This document shows, piece after piece, positions 1 to 7,549 of a stretch of 15,653 bases of DNA (position 1 is its first letter; every line of letters starts with the position of its first letter). Position numbers and translations under genes: made by a program. Location: contig JBPCPM010000112.1 of assembly GCA_050999155.1 (NCBI GenBank), forward strand, positions 1 to 15,653. Reading direction: 5' to 3'. Below the pieces are notes generated by a model. The model was not told where the DNA came from, searched no databases, and was given only the letters and a program-made list of their open reading frames with translations. Origin of the DNA: JBPCPM01 sp050999155 (GTDB lineage Bacteria > Actinomycetota > Thermoleophilia > Solirubrobacterales > 70-9).

Positions 1-392
1 CGGGGCTCGAGGAGCTCCTCGCCCGCGCCGAGATCCTCACCCTGCACGCCAGCCTGACAGACGGGTCGCGGGGGCTGATCGGCCGCCGCGAGCTGGAGCT
101 CATGCCCCGGGGGTCGGTTCTGGTCAACACCGCCCGGGGAGCCCTGATCGACGAACAGGCGCTCCTGGAAGCCCTGCGCTCAGGCCAGCTGGCGGGCGCC
201 GCCCTTGACACCGTCGCCGACGAGCGGGGTTCGGGCAGCGCCGCGCTGCTCGAACACGCCCGAAGCAACGCCAATCTCTTGATCACCCCGCACATCGGCG
301 GGCTCACCCACGAATCCCGCCACACGACGGAGATGCTCATGGTCGATCAGCTGGCCACGTACCTGGAACGTCGGCAGAGCCCGGTCCGGTGA
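1..392 (+). CDS. D-2-hydroxyacid dehydrogenase, NAD-binding C-terminal part (5' truncated by window edge)
   Basis: Open in frame 3 from the window edge to TGA at 390-392, about 129 codons; the start lies upstream. The visible part is the end of the Rossmann NAD-binding domain and the C-terminal return of the D-isomer-specific 2-hydroxyacid dehydrogenase family (phosphoglycerate/glyoxylate dehydrogenase type). Recognisable are LHASLTDGSRGLI, the helix-turn NTARGALIDEQALLEAL and the PHIGG segment with the catalytic His. These enzymes interconvert 2-keto acids and D-2-hydroxy acids with NAD(P)H in the cytoplasm. The usual Asp-Val-Phe-Glu-Glu-Glu-Pro stretch after ALDT is replaced by an unusual loop (VADERGSGSA), so the substrate cannot be named. 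It overlaps the following neuA by 4 bp, so it is probably the upstream partner in the sialic-acid operon. The family is sure; the role is not. Confidence 0.88.
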   Translation, partial: GLEELLARAEILTLHASLTDGSRGLIGRRELELMPRGSVLVNTARGALIDEQALLEALRSGQLAGAALDTVADERGSGSAALLEHARSNANLLITPHIGGLTHESRHTTEMLMVDQLATYLERRQSPVR

Positions 393-1102
393 CCGGGAAA
401 GCGTCCGCGCTGCGCAGTCTCGCGATCGTTCCGGCGCGGGGTGGCTCCCAGCGCATCCCGAACAAGAACCTCGCGGAGGTCGGGGGGCGGAGCCTGGTCC
501 GGCGCGCCCTCGAAGCGGCACTTCGCGCGACCCATCCCGATCGGGTCGTGCTCTCCAGCGACCACGATCCGATCCTCGACGAAGGACGCGACGTCCCCGG
601 GGTGCAGGTGATCCCCCGGCCCCGGCGGCTGGCCACCCCAAGAGCAACGAGCTACTCGGTCGTCATGCACGTGCTCGAGGAAGTCGAGCGGTCGCTCGAC
701 TTCACCTACGAGGCGGTCGCACTCATCCAGTGCACATCGCCGTTCACCAGTGCTGGCGACATCGACGGCGCCCTCCGGCTCATGGAACGCACAGGAGCGG
801 GATCGGTGTTCACGGTCACCCAGGTCGACCATGGCCTCCATCCCGAGAAGTTCCGCCGCTTCGATGGCGACCGGCTGATCCCCCTGGGTGACGACGTCGT
901 TCCACGGGCAGCGCACGAGCTATCCGACCTCTGGGTCAACAACGGCTCTGTCTACGTCTCGAGCCGCGCAACGCTCGAGGCCGGCTCACTGGCCTCCAAC
1001 GACCTGTGCGGGTATCCGATGCCCCCAGAACGCTCGCTCGACATCAACGCCCCTCTGGATCTCGCGTTCGCCCGTTTCATCGCCGACTCCCCGGAGACGT
1101 AG
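389..1102 (+). CDS. neuA: CMP-N-acylneuraminate cytidylyltransferase (first copy)
   Basis: A 237-aa protein starting with GTG at 389, inside a 4-bp overlap (GTGA) with the preceding stop; no strong Shine-Dalgarno is seen, so translational coupling is likely. The family transfers CMP from CTP to a nonulosonic acid, giving the donor for sialyltransferases. Diagnostic features are the N-terminal nucleotide-binding loop IVPARGGSQRIPNKN (residues 13-27), the QCTSPFTSAGDID segment typical of the family, and the late LDINAPLDLAFAR motif. Length fits the usual 220-240 aa. It differs from the second cytidylyltransferase at 12327-13076 in nearly every variable segment, so the two are not a recent duplication. 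It is followed 25 or 37 bp downstream by neuB, depending on that gene's start, and then neuC, which supports an N-acetylneuraminate-type product. The exact acid (Neu5Ac, Leg, Pse) cannot be read from sequence. Confidence 0.93.
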   Translation: MTGKASALRSLAIVPARGGSQRIPNKNLAEVGGRSLVRRALEAALRATHPDRVVLSSDHDPILDEGRDVPGVQVIPRPRRLATPRATSYSVVMHVLEEVERSLDFTYEAVALIQCTSPFTSAGDIDGALRLMERTGAGSVFTVTQVDHGLHPEKFRRFDGDRLIPLGDDVVPRAAHELSDLWVNNGSVYVSSRATLEAGSLASNDLCGYPMPPERSLDINAPLDLAFARFIADSPET

Positions 1103-1139
1103 GCCCGCCTCGAAGGGCGGTTATCTAGTGTTGTCGGGT

Positions 1140-2165
1140 ATGCGGATCGAGATTGCCGGAAGATCGATCGAAGGCGGCGCGGCCCCCTTGGCCATCGCCG
1201 AGATCGGCAACAACCACGACGGCTCCCTTGGGCAGGGCCTCGCCCTCGTCGATGCCGCCGCCGAGGCGGGAGCCGGGGCCGTAAAGCTCCAGACCCACAT
1301 CGCGGAAGCGGAGATGCTGCCGTCGACGCCGACGCCGCCCCACTTCGACGAACCCCGGTTTGCGTTCACCAAGCGGATGGAGCTCAGCGAGGCCGACCAC
1401 CGCCGTCTGGCAGAGCGGGCCCGCCAGCACGGCCTCCTCTTCATCAGCTCACCCTTCTCGGTCGAGGCGGTCGAGCTGCTCGAACGCGTCGACGTCGACG
1501 CCTACAAGATCGCCTCCGGTGAGGTCACCAACCCGCCCCTGCTCGCGGCGGTCGCGGCCACGGGCAAGCCGGTGCTCCTGTCCACCGGGATGTCGGGACT
1601 CGACGACATCGATCGAGCGGTGCAGATCCTCCGAGCCCAGGGCTCGGAGGTGTGCGTGCTCCAGTGCACATCGGCCTACCCGTGCCCCCCCGATCAGGTC
1701 GACCTGCGTGCCATGATCTCGCTGGGCCGGCGGTACTCCTGCCCCACCGGCCTCTCGGACCACACGGAGGAGATCTTCGCCTCGCTGGCCGCCGTCGCGC
1801 TCGGAGCCGGCTGCGTCGAGAAACACTTCACGCTTTCCCGCCGGCTCTACGGACCCGACCACAAGGCGTCGGTGACCCCCGAGGACATGGCCCGCCTCTG
1901 CCGCGGTATCGAGCAGGTCCACCTGGCCATGGGCAGCGACGAAAAGAACCGGGACTCTGCGTTGGATCCGGTACGCGCGACGTTCGAAAAGAGCATCGTC
2001 ACCGCCGCACCCCTTTCCCGGGGGGCCACGATCTCCCGATCGGCGCTTACGACCAAGCGGCCGGGAACCGGACTCCCCGCCGCCGCGATCGAGACCCTGG
2101 TCGGTCGACGCGCCGCGCGCGACATCGACGCGAACGAGTTGTTGGAGGAGTCGGACCTTGCCTGA
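1140..2165 (+). CDS. neuB: N-acetylneuraminate synthase (NeuB family)
   Basis: From the ATG at 1140 this is 341 aa, the normal length. It condenses PEP with ManNAc or a related 2-acetamido sugar to give a nonulosonic acid. Visible motifs are AEIGNNHDG (20-28), KLQTH (49-53), SSPFS (103-107), KIASGE (123-128), STGM (148-151), LSDHT (205-209) and EKHFTL (227-232). The His residues of the last two match the metal ligands known in the Neisseria enzyme. A C-terminal SAF (antifreeze-like) domain follows from about residue 283, with the KRPGTG motif (306-311) whose Arg reaches the active site in that enzyme. Start choice: in-frame GTG 1128 and TTG 1131 have a better-placed GAAGGG (1112-1117), but 1140 gives the classical N terminus, so 1128 remains possible. 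It overlaps neuC by 8 bp. Confidence 0.94.
   Translation: MRIEIAGRSIEGGAAPLAIAEIGNNHDGSLGQGLALVDAAAEAGAGAVKLQTHIAEAEMLPSTPTPPHFDEPRFAFTKRMELSEADHRRLAERARQHGLLFISSPFSVEAVELLERVDVDAYKIASGEVTNPPLLAAVAATGKPVLLSTGMSGLDDIDRAVQILRAQGSEVCVLQCTSAYPCPPDQVDLRAMISLGRRYSCPTGLSDHTEEIFASLAAVALGAGCVEKHFTLSRRLYGPDHKASVTPEDMARLCRGIEQVHLAMGSDEKNRDSALDPVRATFEKSIVTAAPLSRGATISRSALTTKRPGTGLPAAAIETLVGRRAARDIDANELLEESDLA
2144..2150 (+). promoter_or_regulatory. Strong ribosome binding site for the TTG start of neuC
   Basis: GGAGGAG lies within the last codons of neuB, 7 nt before the TTG at 2158. It is the best Shine-Dalgarno on this strand and decides the start: no ATG occurs in frame until about residue 78 of the product. 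TTG plus the 8-bp gene overlap suggests coupled translation. Confidence 0.7.
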
Positions 2166-3372
2166 GCGCCGAAAGATCTGCGTCGTCGTGGCCAACCGGG
2201 CGAACTACGCCCGGATCAAGACGGCCCTCGAGGCGATCCGCGCCAACCCGTCCCTCGAGCTGCAGCTCGTGGTGGCCGCCTCGACGCTGCTCGAGCGCTT
2301 CGGCCGGGCCGTCGACGTGATCAGGGCAGACGGATTCGTTCCCGATGCCGCCATCCACCTGATCGTCGAGGGCGAGAACCCGACGACGATGGCCAAGTCG
2401 ACCGGTCTGGGTCTGATCGAGCTGTCCACTGCCTTCGAGAACCTCAAGCCGGACATGGTCGTCACGGTGGCCGACCGGTTCGAGACGATGGCGACGGCGG
2501 TCGCCGCCGCCTACATGAACATCCCCCTCGCCCACACGCAGGGCGGCGAGGTGTCGGGATCGATCGACGAGAGCGTGCGGCACGCCGTGACCAAGCTGGC
2601 CCACATGCACTTCCCGGCAACGGACCTCAGCCGGCGCCGGGTCATGGCCATGGGAGAGGACCCGAACCTCGTGTTCAACGTGGGCTGCCCCTCGATCGAC
2701 CTCGTGGCCCGGACCGACCTCGGACTGCCCAGCGACGCGCTGGCCGACTTCGCGCGGCACTTCGGGGTGGGGTCTCCGATCGACCCCGGCAGGCCCTACA
2801 TCCTGATGATGCAGCATCCGGTGACCACCGAGTTCGGGCAGGGACTCGACCAGATCGAGCGCACGCTCGACGCGGTGGCTGCTCAGGGGATGCAGGCCCT
2901 GGTGTTCTGGCCCAACGTGGACGCCGGCTCCGAGCATGTGGCGAAGGGGATCCGCGTCTTCCGCGAGCAGGGCCGCGACCAGGGCTTCCACTTCTTTCAG
3001 CATCTGCCGGCCGAGATGTTCGTCAAGCTGATGGCGCACACGGCCTGCATGGTGGGCAACTCGTCCTCCGCCCTGCGCGAGGGTGCCTACCTCGGGGTCC
3101 CGGCGGTGACGGTGGGAACCCGGCAGCGACTACGCGAGCGGGGCCGTAACGTGGTCGAGGTCGGCTACGAGGTCGCCGACATCGCTGATGCCATCCGGGG
3201 GCAGGTGCGAAACGGCCGCTACGACGCCGACCCCTTGTTCGGGGACGGCACCGCGGGGGGCAAGATCGCAGAGACCCTGGCGCGGGAGCTGCCTCCAGTG
3301 CAAAAGCAGCTGCACTACGACGAGCAGCTGCTGCGGAGCCTCGACGACATCCACTCCGGCACCCGCGGGTGA
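2158..3372 (+). CDS. neuC: UDP-N-acetylglucosamine 2-epimerase (hydrolysing), NeuC family
   Basis: A 404-aa protein with a TTG start. Hydrolysing 2-epimerases release UDP and give ManNAc (or the 2,4-diacetamido analogue in legionaminate pathways), the acceptor for NeuB. It has the GT-B-like epimerase fold signatures: the N-terminal VVANRANYARIKTALEAI, VTVADRFETMATAVAA (about 102-117), the HTQGGEVSGSIDESVRH block (126-142) with the conserved Glu and Arg-His, MQHPVTTE near residue 220 and GNSSSALREG near residue 301, the UDP-binding turn. The N terminus has N-Y where many relatives have D-Y or E-Y in the R-x-[DE]-Y motif. Length is slightly above the usual 370-390 aa. Its place after neuA-neuB completes a three-step UDP-GlcNAc to CMP-sugar route. 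No LegB/LegC-like aminotransferase or dehydratase is in the window, so Neu5Ac-type chemistry is the simpler reading. Confidence 0.92.
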   Translation: MPERRKICVVVANRANYARIKTALEAIRANPSLELQLVVAASTLLERFGRAVDVIRADGFVPDAAIHLIVEGENPTTMAKSTGLGLIELSTAFENLKPDMVVTVADRFETMATAVAAAYMNIPLAHTQGGEVSGSIDESVRHAVTKLAHMHFPATDLSRRRVMAMGEDPNLVFNVGCPSIDLVARTDLGLPSDALADFARHFGVGSPIDPGRPYILMMQHPVTTEFGQGLDQIERTLDAVAAQGMQALVFWPNVDAGSEHVAKGIRVFREQGRDQGFHFFQHLPAEMFVKLMAHTACMVGNSSSALREGAYLGVPAVTVGTRQRLRERGRNVVEVGYEVADIADAIRGQVRNGRYDADPLFGDGTAGGKIAETLARELPPVQKQLHYDEQLLRSLDDIHSGTRG

Positions 3373-3376
3373 GCTG

Positions 3377-4336
3377 ATGTCCGGGCAGCGGGAACCGGTG
3401 GAACAGGCCACCGGCGAACTGTTCGGCGATCTCTGGCATCGCTACGACGACGCGCTGTTCAAGGAGTCGGTCGATCTCTTCGAGGCGCGCTGGCGAGCCA
3501 ACGGCGAGCCCTCGGACCACTTTCAGGGCAAACGTTGCCTCGACGCAGGTTGCGGCGGTGGCCGCTACACCTTTGCCATGGCCGCGATGGGCGCAGCAGA
3601 GGCGGTGGGTGTCGATGTCGGAACCGCCGGCCTCGCCGACGCCAGGGCGCGCGCCGAGGCGATCGGCGCGACCAACGTCCATTTCGAGCGGGCCTCGGTC
3701 CTCGAGTTGCCGTTCGCCGACGAGAGCTTCGACTTCGCGTGCTCCAGCGGCGTCCTGCACCACACCCCCGGGGTGGAGCAGGGGCTTCGCGAGCTTCGCC
3801 GGGTACTCAAGCCCGGTGGCTGGCTGTACATCCTCGTCTACGGAGCGGGCGGCCTGTACTGGCCGCTGAACCTCGTCACCCGCGCCTACGCGGACGTGTT
3901 GGGCTACCCCGAGGTCGACCGCTGCATCACCGCAGCCGAGCTTGCGGCCAACAAGCGGCGGACCGTCCTCGACGATCTCTTCGTTCCCATCCTCGAGACC
4001 TACAGCGTCGAGCGCGTCGACCACCTGCTGGCCACGTCAGGGTTTTCCGCCTGGCGACGATGGGGCACCGGCCAGGCCGACCACGAAAGCGACCCGCAGA
4101 CGCTGATCGCCGAGCTGCAGATCCGCGAGCGCCTTTGGAGCGCCGGTGCCGCCACCGCCACCGATGCCTCGACCGCCGCGCTCGAGCGGGAGCTCTCGAC
4201 GCTGACCTCGTCGGTGATCGAAGCCGCCCAGAGCCTGGTGGACCGAGCCGCCCGCGGCGATCTCGACGGCCCCGAGGTCCGTAGGGCGGTGATCGGCACC
4301 GGCCATCACCGGGTCGTCGCCGAGCGGGGCGGCTGA
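3377..4336 (+). CDS. Class I SAM-dependent methyltransferase
   Basis: The ATG at 3377, 4 bp after the neuC stop, gives 319 aa; open frame further upstream belongs to a shadow of neuC. The Rossmann methyltransferase domain covers about residues 50-160: motif I LDAGCGGGRYTF (55-66), acidic GVDVG (78-82) for the ribose of SAM, FDFACSSGVLHHT (118-130) and RVLKPGG (142-148), a Methyltransf_11-type arrangement. The C-terminal half (about 160-319) has no motif I recognise and ends in a helical, Ala/Glu-rich tail. Position at the end of the neuABC operon suggests it methylates a sugar, or a biosynthetic intermediate, of the same glycan; O-methylation is a guess. The 3' end overlaps the opposing asparagine synthase gene by 31 bp. 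The family is certain, the substrate unknown. Confidence 0.88.
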   Translation: MSGQREPVEQATGELFGDLWHRYDDALFKESVDLFEARWRANGEPSDHFQGKRCLDAGCGGGRYTFAMAAMGAAEAVGVDVGTAGLADARARAEAIGATNVHFERASVLELPFADESFDFACSSGVLHHTPGVEQGLRELRRVLKPGGWLYILVYGAGGLYWPLNLVTRAYADVLGYPEVDRCITAAELAANKRRTVLDDLFVPILETYSVERVDHLLATSGFSAWRRWGTGQADHESDPQTLIAELQIRERLWSAGAATATDASTAALERELSTLTSSVIEAAQSLVDRAARGDLDGPEVRRAVIGTGHHRVVAERGG

Positions 4337-6081
4337 ACGCCCCGGGACTCCCGCAGTCCGCCGGCCTGGGCCATCAGCCCCAGGCTGATCCACTGCCAGA
4401 CGTAGAAGCTGTTGTCGCCCTCCCCCGAGCAGTACCGTGCCCAGGCTCCCCTCACGGCCGCCGGATCGAGCCAGCTCTCCCCGTAGGCGTCGAGGGCGTC
4501 ATCGATCCGTTCGGTGGCCCAGCCGCGCAGAGGCCCGCGAAGCCACTCGCGCTGCGGAGTCTGCAGGGGACGCTTGGGGGCTTCCGCAACGCCTGCGGGC
4601 AGCAGCTCGGAAACGAGCTGCCGCGGCAGCCACTTGTGGACCTCGCCCCGGATCTTGCGCTCGGCCGGCTGGCGGAAGGCCAGCTCGAAGAGGCGGTGAT
4701 CGAGGAAGGGGGACCGCAGCTCGGTCGACGACTGCATCGAGATCCGGTCGTTGAACCGCAACGCGCGGCGGATCTTCGTGAAAGCCACGTCGCGGTACTG
4801 GAGGTTGCGCAGGGCGTCGGGGAAGGGGCGTGGGGGGACGAAGGCTTCGGCCTGGTCGCGGAACTCCCGGGTCAGGCACTGGGGCCGGACGGGTGGCGTG
4901 CTCGTTCCCTGGATCAGAGCGGCCGACCCGGGCTCAGCCGCCCGGCGGTAGTAGTCGTAGCCGGCCCACTGCTCGTCCATCCCCTGGCCGTCGAGCAGCA
5001 CCTTGACTCCGGCCCGCCGGGCCTCGGCGAACAGCTTTGCGTAGGCGATGGTCGGCAACCCTCCGACCGGCTCGGACTGGTGGGCCTGGACCGAGCGAGC
5101 CAGCTCGGGCACCTCGGCGGGCGACAACCGGCAGACCGTCCACGGATGGCTCGTCTTCTCGAGCATCTGCTCGGCCCACGGCAGCTCGTCGTAGCGCTCG
5201 TCGCCGGTGGCGAAGGTGAAGGCGCGCACGTCGCTTGCCGACCCCTGGACGCGGTCCACGAGCCCGAGCAGGATCGAGGAATCCAGGCCGCCGCTCAGAT
5301 TGATCCCTACGGGCACGTCGGCCCGCAGCCTCAATCGCACGCTGTTCACGAGCCGCTCGAGCAGATCGGCCTCCACCTCGCCCAGAGGACGATCGTCCCA
5401 GGGACCGATGTGGGCGGCGAGGTCGTACCACCGACGGATCTCCAGTTGCCCCGCGTCCCAGCGCAGCCGCCGGCCCGGCTCGAGGGAGCTGATCCCTTTC
5501 CAGAACGTCCGCTCGGAGTGCTCGAGCAGCCCGTGGGTGAGGTAGGTCGACCAGGCCACAGGATCGGGCTCAGCCGGGACGCCGGCCGCGTGCAGCGCCG
5601 CGATCTCGCTCGCCACGACAAGCCCCCCGTCCGGCCTGTGGTGGTAATACAGCGGCTTCTTGCCGAACCGGTCTCGCGCGCCGAACAGCGTCTGCCGATC
5701 GTCGTCCCAGATCAGGAAGCTGAACATCCCGACGAACCGGTCCAGGCATCCCTCCCCCCACCGATCCCAGGCGGCGAGGATCACCTCGGTGTCCGTCCGG
5801 CTCCGGTACGGGTAGTCGTCGAGCTCGTCGCGCAGCTCCCGGTAGTTGTAGATCTCTCCGTTGAACAGGAGCCGGCGGCGCCCGTCGGGGCTCGCCATCG
5901 GCTGCTCCCCGGAGTCCGAGAGGTCGATGATGCTGAGCCGGTTGTGGCCGAGGCCGACGCGCGCACCGTCGCCTACCCACACGCCCTGCGCGTCGGGGCC
6001 CCGATGGTGCTGGCAGGCGACCATTGTCTCGAGCTCGCGGCGAGTCCACGAGCCGCCAACGAGGGCGGCTATCCCACACAT
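4306..6081 (-). CDS. asnB: Asparagine synthase (glutamine-hydrolysing) / glycan-locus amidotransferase
   Basis: A 591-aa protein from the ATG at 6081. An open frame continues to 6276, but the start is fixed because Cys must be residue 2, the N-terminal nucleophile of class II glutamine amidotransferases (MCGIAALVGG). The glutaminase domain shows HRGPD (26-30), NRLSIIDLS (47-55), NGEIYNY (74-80) and RTDTE (95-99). The synthetase domain has the ATP PP-loop SGGLDSS (263-269), followed by a long C-terminal helical region; the C terminus ends in an Arg/Ser tail. AsnB makes Asn from Asp, ATP and Gln, but AsnB-like enzymes in polysaccharide loci are often thought to amidate sugar carboxylates or related acids; which applies here cannot be decided. 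It is divergent from the capsule glycosyltransferase gene. No Shine-Dalgarno precedes the ATG. Confidence 0.93.
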   Translation of the reverse strand: MCGIAALVGGSWTRRELETMVACQHHRGPDAQGVWVGDGARVGLGHNRLSIIDLSDSGEQPMASPDGRRRLLFNGEIYNYRELRDELDDYPYRSRTDTEVILAAWDRWGEGCLDRFVGMFSFLIWDDDRQTLFGARDRFGKKPLYYHHRPDGGLVVASEIAALHAAGVPAEPDPVAWSTYLTHGLLEHSERTFWKGISSLEPGRRLRWDAGQLEIRRWYDLAAHIGPWDDRPLGEVEADLLERLVNSVRLRLRADVPVGINLSGGLDSSILLGLVDRVQGSASDVRAFTFATGDERYDELPWAEQMLEKTSHPWTVCRLSPAEVPELARSVQAHQSEPVGGLPTIAYAKLFAEARRAGVKVLLDGQGMDEQWAGYDYYRRAAEPGSAALIQGTSTPPVRPQCLTREFRDQAEAFVPPRPFPDALRNLQYRDVAFTKIRRALRFNDRISMQSSTELRSPFLDHRLFELAFRQPAERKIRGEVHKWLPRQLVSELLPAGVAEAPKRPLQTPQREWLRGPLRGWATERIDDALDAYGESWLDPAAVRGAWARYCSGEGDNSFYVWQWISLGLMAQAGGLRESRGVQPPRSATTR

Positions 6082-6172
6082 GGGCTGTCTAGGCGTGGCG
6101 GCACCCCGTCGATGATGACGGCCCCGTCCGTCGCGGGCACTCGGCCGATGGCTACAGTGCCCCTTCGCGCCC
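6082..6172. promoter_or_regulatory. Divergent intergenic region, probable bidirectional promoter
   Basis: This 91-bp gap separates two divergent genes and is the only clear promoter-sized region in the window. Rightward, TACAGT at 6153-6158 resembles a -10 box (TAnnnT) and would start transcription near 6165, leaving a leader of about 8 nt before the ATG at 6173. No convincing -35 is seen. Leftward, no good -10 is evident. Neither gene has a Shine-Dalgarno, which fits leaderless or near-leaderless transcripts. The -10 call is weak. Confidence 0.35.
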
Positions 6173-7549
6173 ATGAAACTCCTCTTCGCGAGCATCCAAT
6201 TCGACGAGAGCGCGTTTTTCGGACGCGTGGCCGACAGCCTGCGGGCAGCCGGCCACGAGCCCCACCACGTAACCATCTCGCGCCGCGCCGCAGGGCGGCT
6301 CTCGCGGCGGGGCCAGCCTGCTCGCTGCCTTCCCGAGCTGATGGGTGAGGTCGCGGTGTCCGACGAGCTCGCCGTGGAGGCGCGCCAACTCGAGCGGCGC
6401 TACGCGATGCCATCGCTGCGTGATGTCTATCTGACCGATCCGGCCTGCCGGGGACGCTCGGAGCGGTGGTGCATCGAGCGGACGGTGCGGACGTTTCGTG
6501 CCCTGGAGACCGTGTTCGACGATGTCGAACCCGATCTCATCGTGCCGGAAGTGGGCAGCGAGACCTTCCGCACCGCGGCGTGGCTGATCGCCCGCGCGCG
6601 CGGCATCCCCGTGTTCTTCCTGTTCTTCACGATCTTTCCCGAGCCCTTGATGATCCACACCGACCCCCATCTGGGCCCGATCGTGCCCGAGGACGAGCTG
6701 CGGGAGCTGACCGACGCCGAGCAGCAACGGCTCGACCGCTGGGTCGCAGAGTTCACGGCGGCCAAGCGCTCGATCCTCCCTCACAAGGTGGCCAGCGTGA
6801 CGCCGGCCACCCTGCGGGACTTCGCTCGCCACGTGGTCGTCAGCCTCACGGTCGACCGCGACAACGAGTACCTGCGGCCTCGCCGCTTCGTCGTCAACAC
6901 CGTGGTGCAGCGGGCCCGCGCCGTCACGCTGCGCCGGCTCTATGAGCCGGTACCGGCCGATCGGCCCTTCGTGTACTTCCCGCTGCACGTGACCGACGAC
7001 TTCAAGGTCAAGCGCGTGACGCCGCACTGCGTTGACCAGGCGTACTTGATCCAGCAGGTAGCCGACGCCCTCCCGCAGGGCCATGATCTCGTGCTCAAGG
7101 AGCATCCGTTCTCCATCGGCCGCAACCCGGTCGGCTGGCTCCGAAGGATCCTCCGCCGGCCGAACATCCGGCTCGTCGACCCCTACCAGAGTTCCCACGA
7201 ACTGATCGAGCGCGCGGTGGGAGTATCGGTGATCGGATCGACGGTGGGTCTCGAGGCCCTTTTGTACGGACAGCGGGTTCTCACCCTCGGCCAGCCCTAC
7301 TATGCCGGCTACGGGGCCACGGTGGACGTCGACTCCTTCCGGGAGATCCGGGAGGCCGTCCCCGCGTTCCTGCGGTTCGACCCCGACCCCCAGACGATCG
7401 CCCGTTTCCTCGGGGCGGCGATGCGCACGACCTACCCCGGGGCGCCCATCGGCGTGGACGGGTCGCCGGACAACGCCGCCGCGGTGGCGTCCTCGATCGA
7501 GAAGGCCATCGACACGACGCTTGCTGCGGGTGGTTCGCGCGTCGGCTGA
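6173..7549 (+). CDS. Capsule polysaccharide biosynthesis glycosyltransferase, KpsC/KpsS-like
   Basis: A 458-aa protein starting at ATG 6173. The N-terminal third is poorly conserved (MKLLFASIQFDESAFFGRVA, a GT-B-like first strand). The second half carries the capsule-synthesis (Caps_synth, PF05159-type) pattern as I know it: FVYFPLHVTDDFKVK (about 262-276), DLVLKEHPFSIGR (about 306-318), and a nucleotide-site segment VIGSTVGLEALLYGQ (about 353-367) followed by VLTLGQPYYAGYG. In Gram-negative capsule systems KpsC and KpsS transfer Kdo from CMP-Kdo. Its position between two CMP-acid synthesis operons suggests a CMP-activated ulosonic acid donor here too. There is no signal peptide or membrane segment. 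It overlaps by about 20 bp the start of the decayed glycosyltransferase, with which it was once probably co-transcribed. The family is likely; donor and acceptor are inference. Confidence 0.72.
   Translation: MKLLFASIQFDESAFFGRVADSLRAAGHEPHHVTISRRAAGRLSRRGQPARCLPELMGEVAVSDELAVEARQLERRYAMPSLRDVYLTDPACRGRSERWCIERTVRTFRALETVFDDVEPDLIVPEVGSETFRTAAWLIARARGIPVFFLFFTIFPEPLMIHTDPHLGPIVPEDELRELTDAEQQRLDRWVAEFTAAKRSILPHKVASVTPATLRDFARHVVVSLTVDRDNEYLRPRRFVVNTVVQRARAVTLRRLYEPVPADRPFVYFPLHVTDDFKVKRVTPHCVDQAYLIQQVADALPQGHDLVLKEHPFSIGRNPVGWLRRILRRPNIRLVDPYQSSHELIERAVGVSVIGSTVGLEALLYGQRVLTLGQPYYAGYGATVDVDSFREIREAVPAFLRFDPDPQTIARFLGAAMRTTYPGAPIGVDGSPDNAAAVASSIEKAIDTTLAAGGSRVG

Noticed and set aside
888..1139. 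N-terminal extension of neuB upstream of 1140
   Set aside because: It is the neuA coding strand read in another frame; the family N terminus begins at the ATG 1140 (or GTG 1128 at most).
1631..1647. Perfect inverted repeat CCGAGCCC-A-GGGCTCGG inside neuB
   Set aside because: It is in the middle of a conserved gene, has no U-tract, and GC-rich palindromes are expected in such DNA.
728..1673. CAGTGCACATCG repeated at 728-739 and 1662-1673
   Set aside because: Both copies encode the same short Gln-Cys-Thr-Ser stretch in different genes; there is no further repeat around them, so it is likely chance with shared codons.
4306..4336. Possible intrinsic terminator at the convergent end of the methyltransferase and asnB
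   Set aside because: The two genes overlap by 31 bp and I see no hairpin followed by a T-run.
6082..6276. A 65-residue N-terminal extension of asnB
   Set aside because: The mature enzyme needs Cys right after the initiator Met; the extension overlaps the divergent glycosyltransferase gene and has no family similarity.
4636..6348. A 570-codon open frame on the + strand
   Set aside because: It is the antisense shadow of the intact asnB; its translation is Arg/Pro/Gly-rich without motifs, as expected from GC3 bias.
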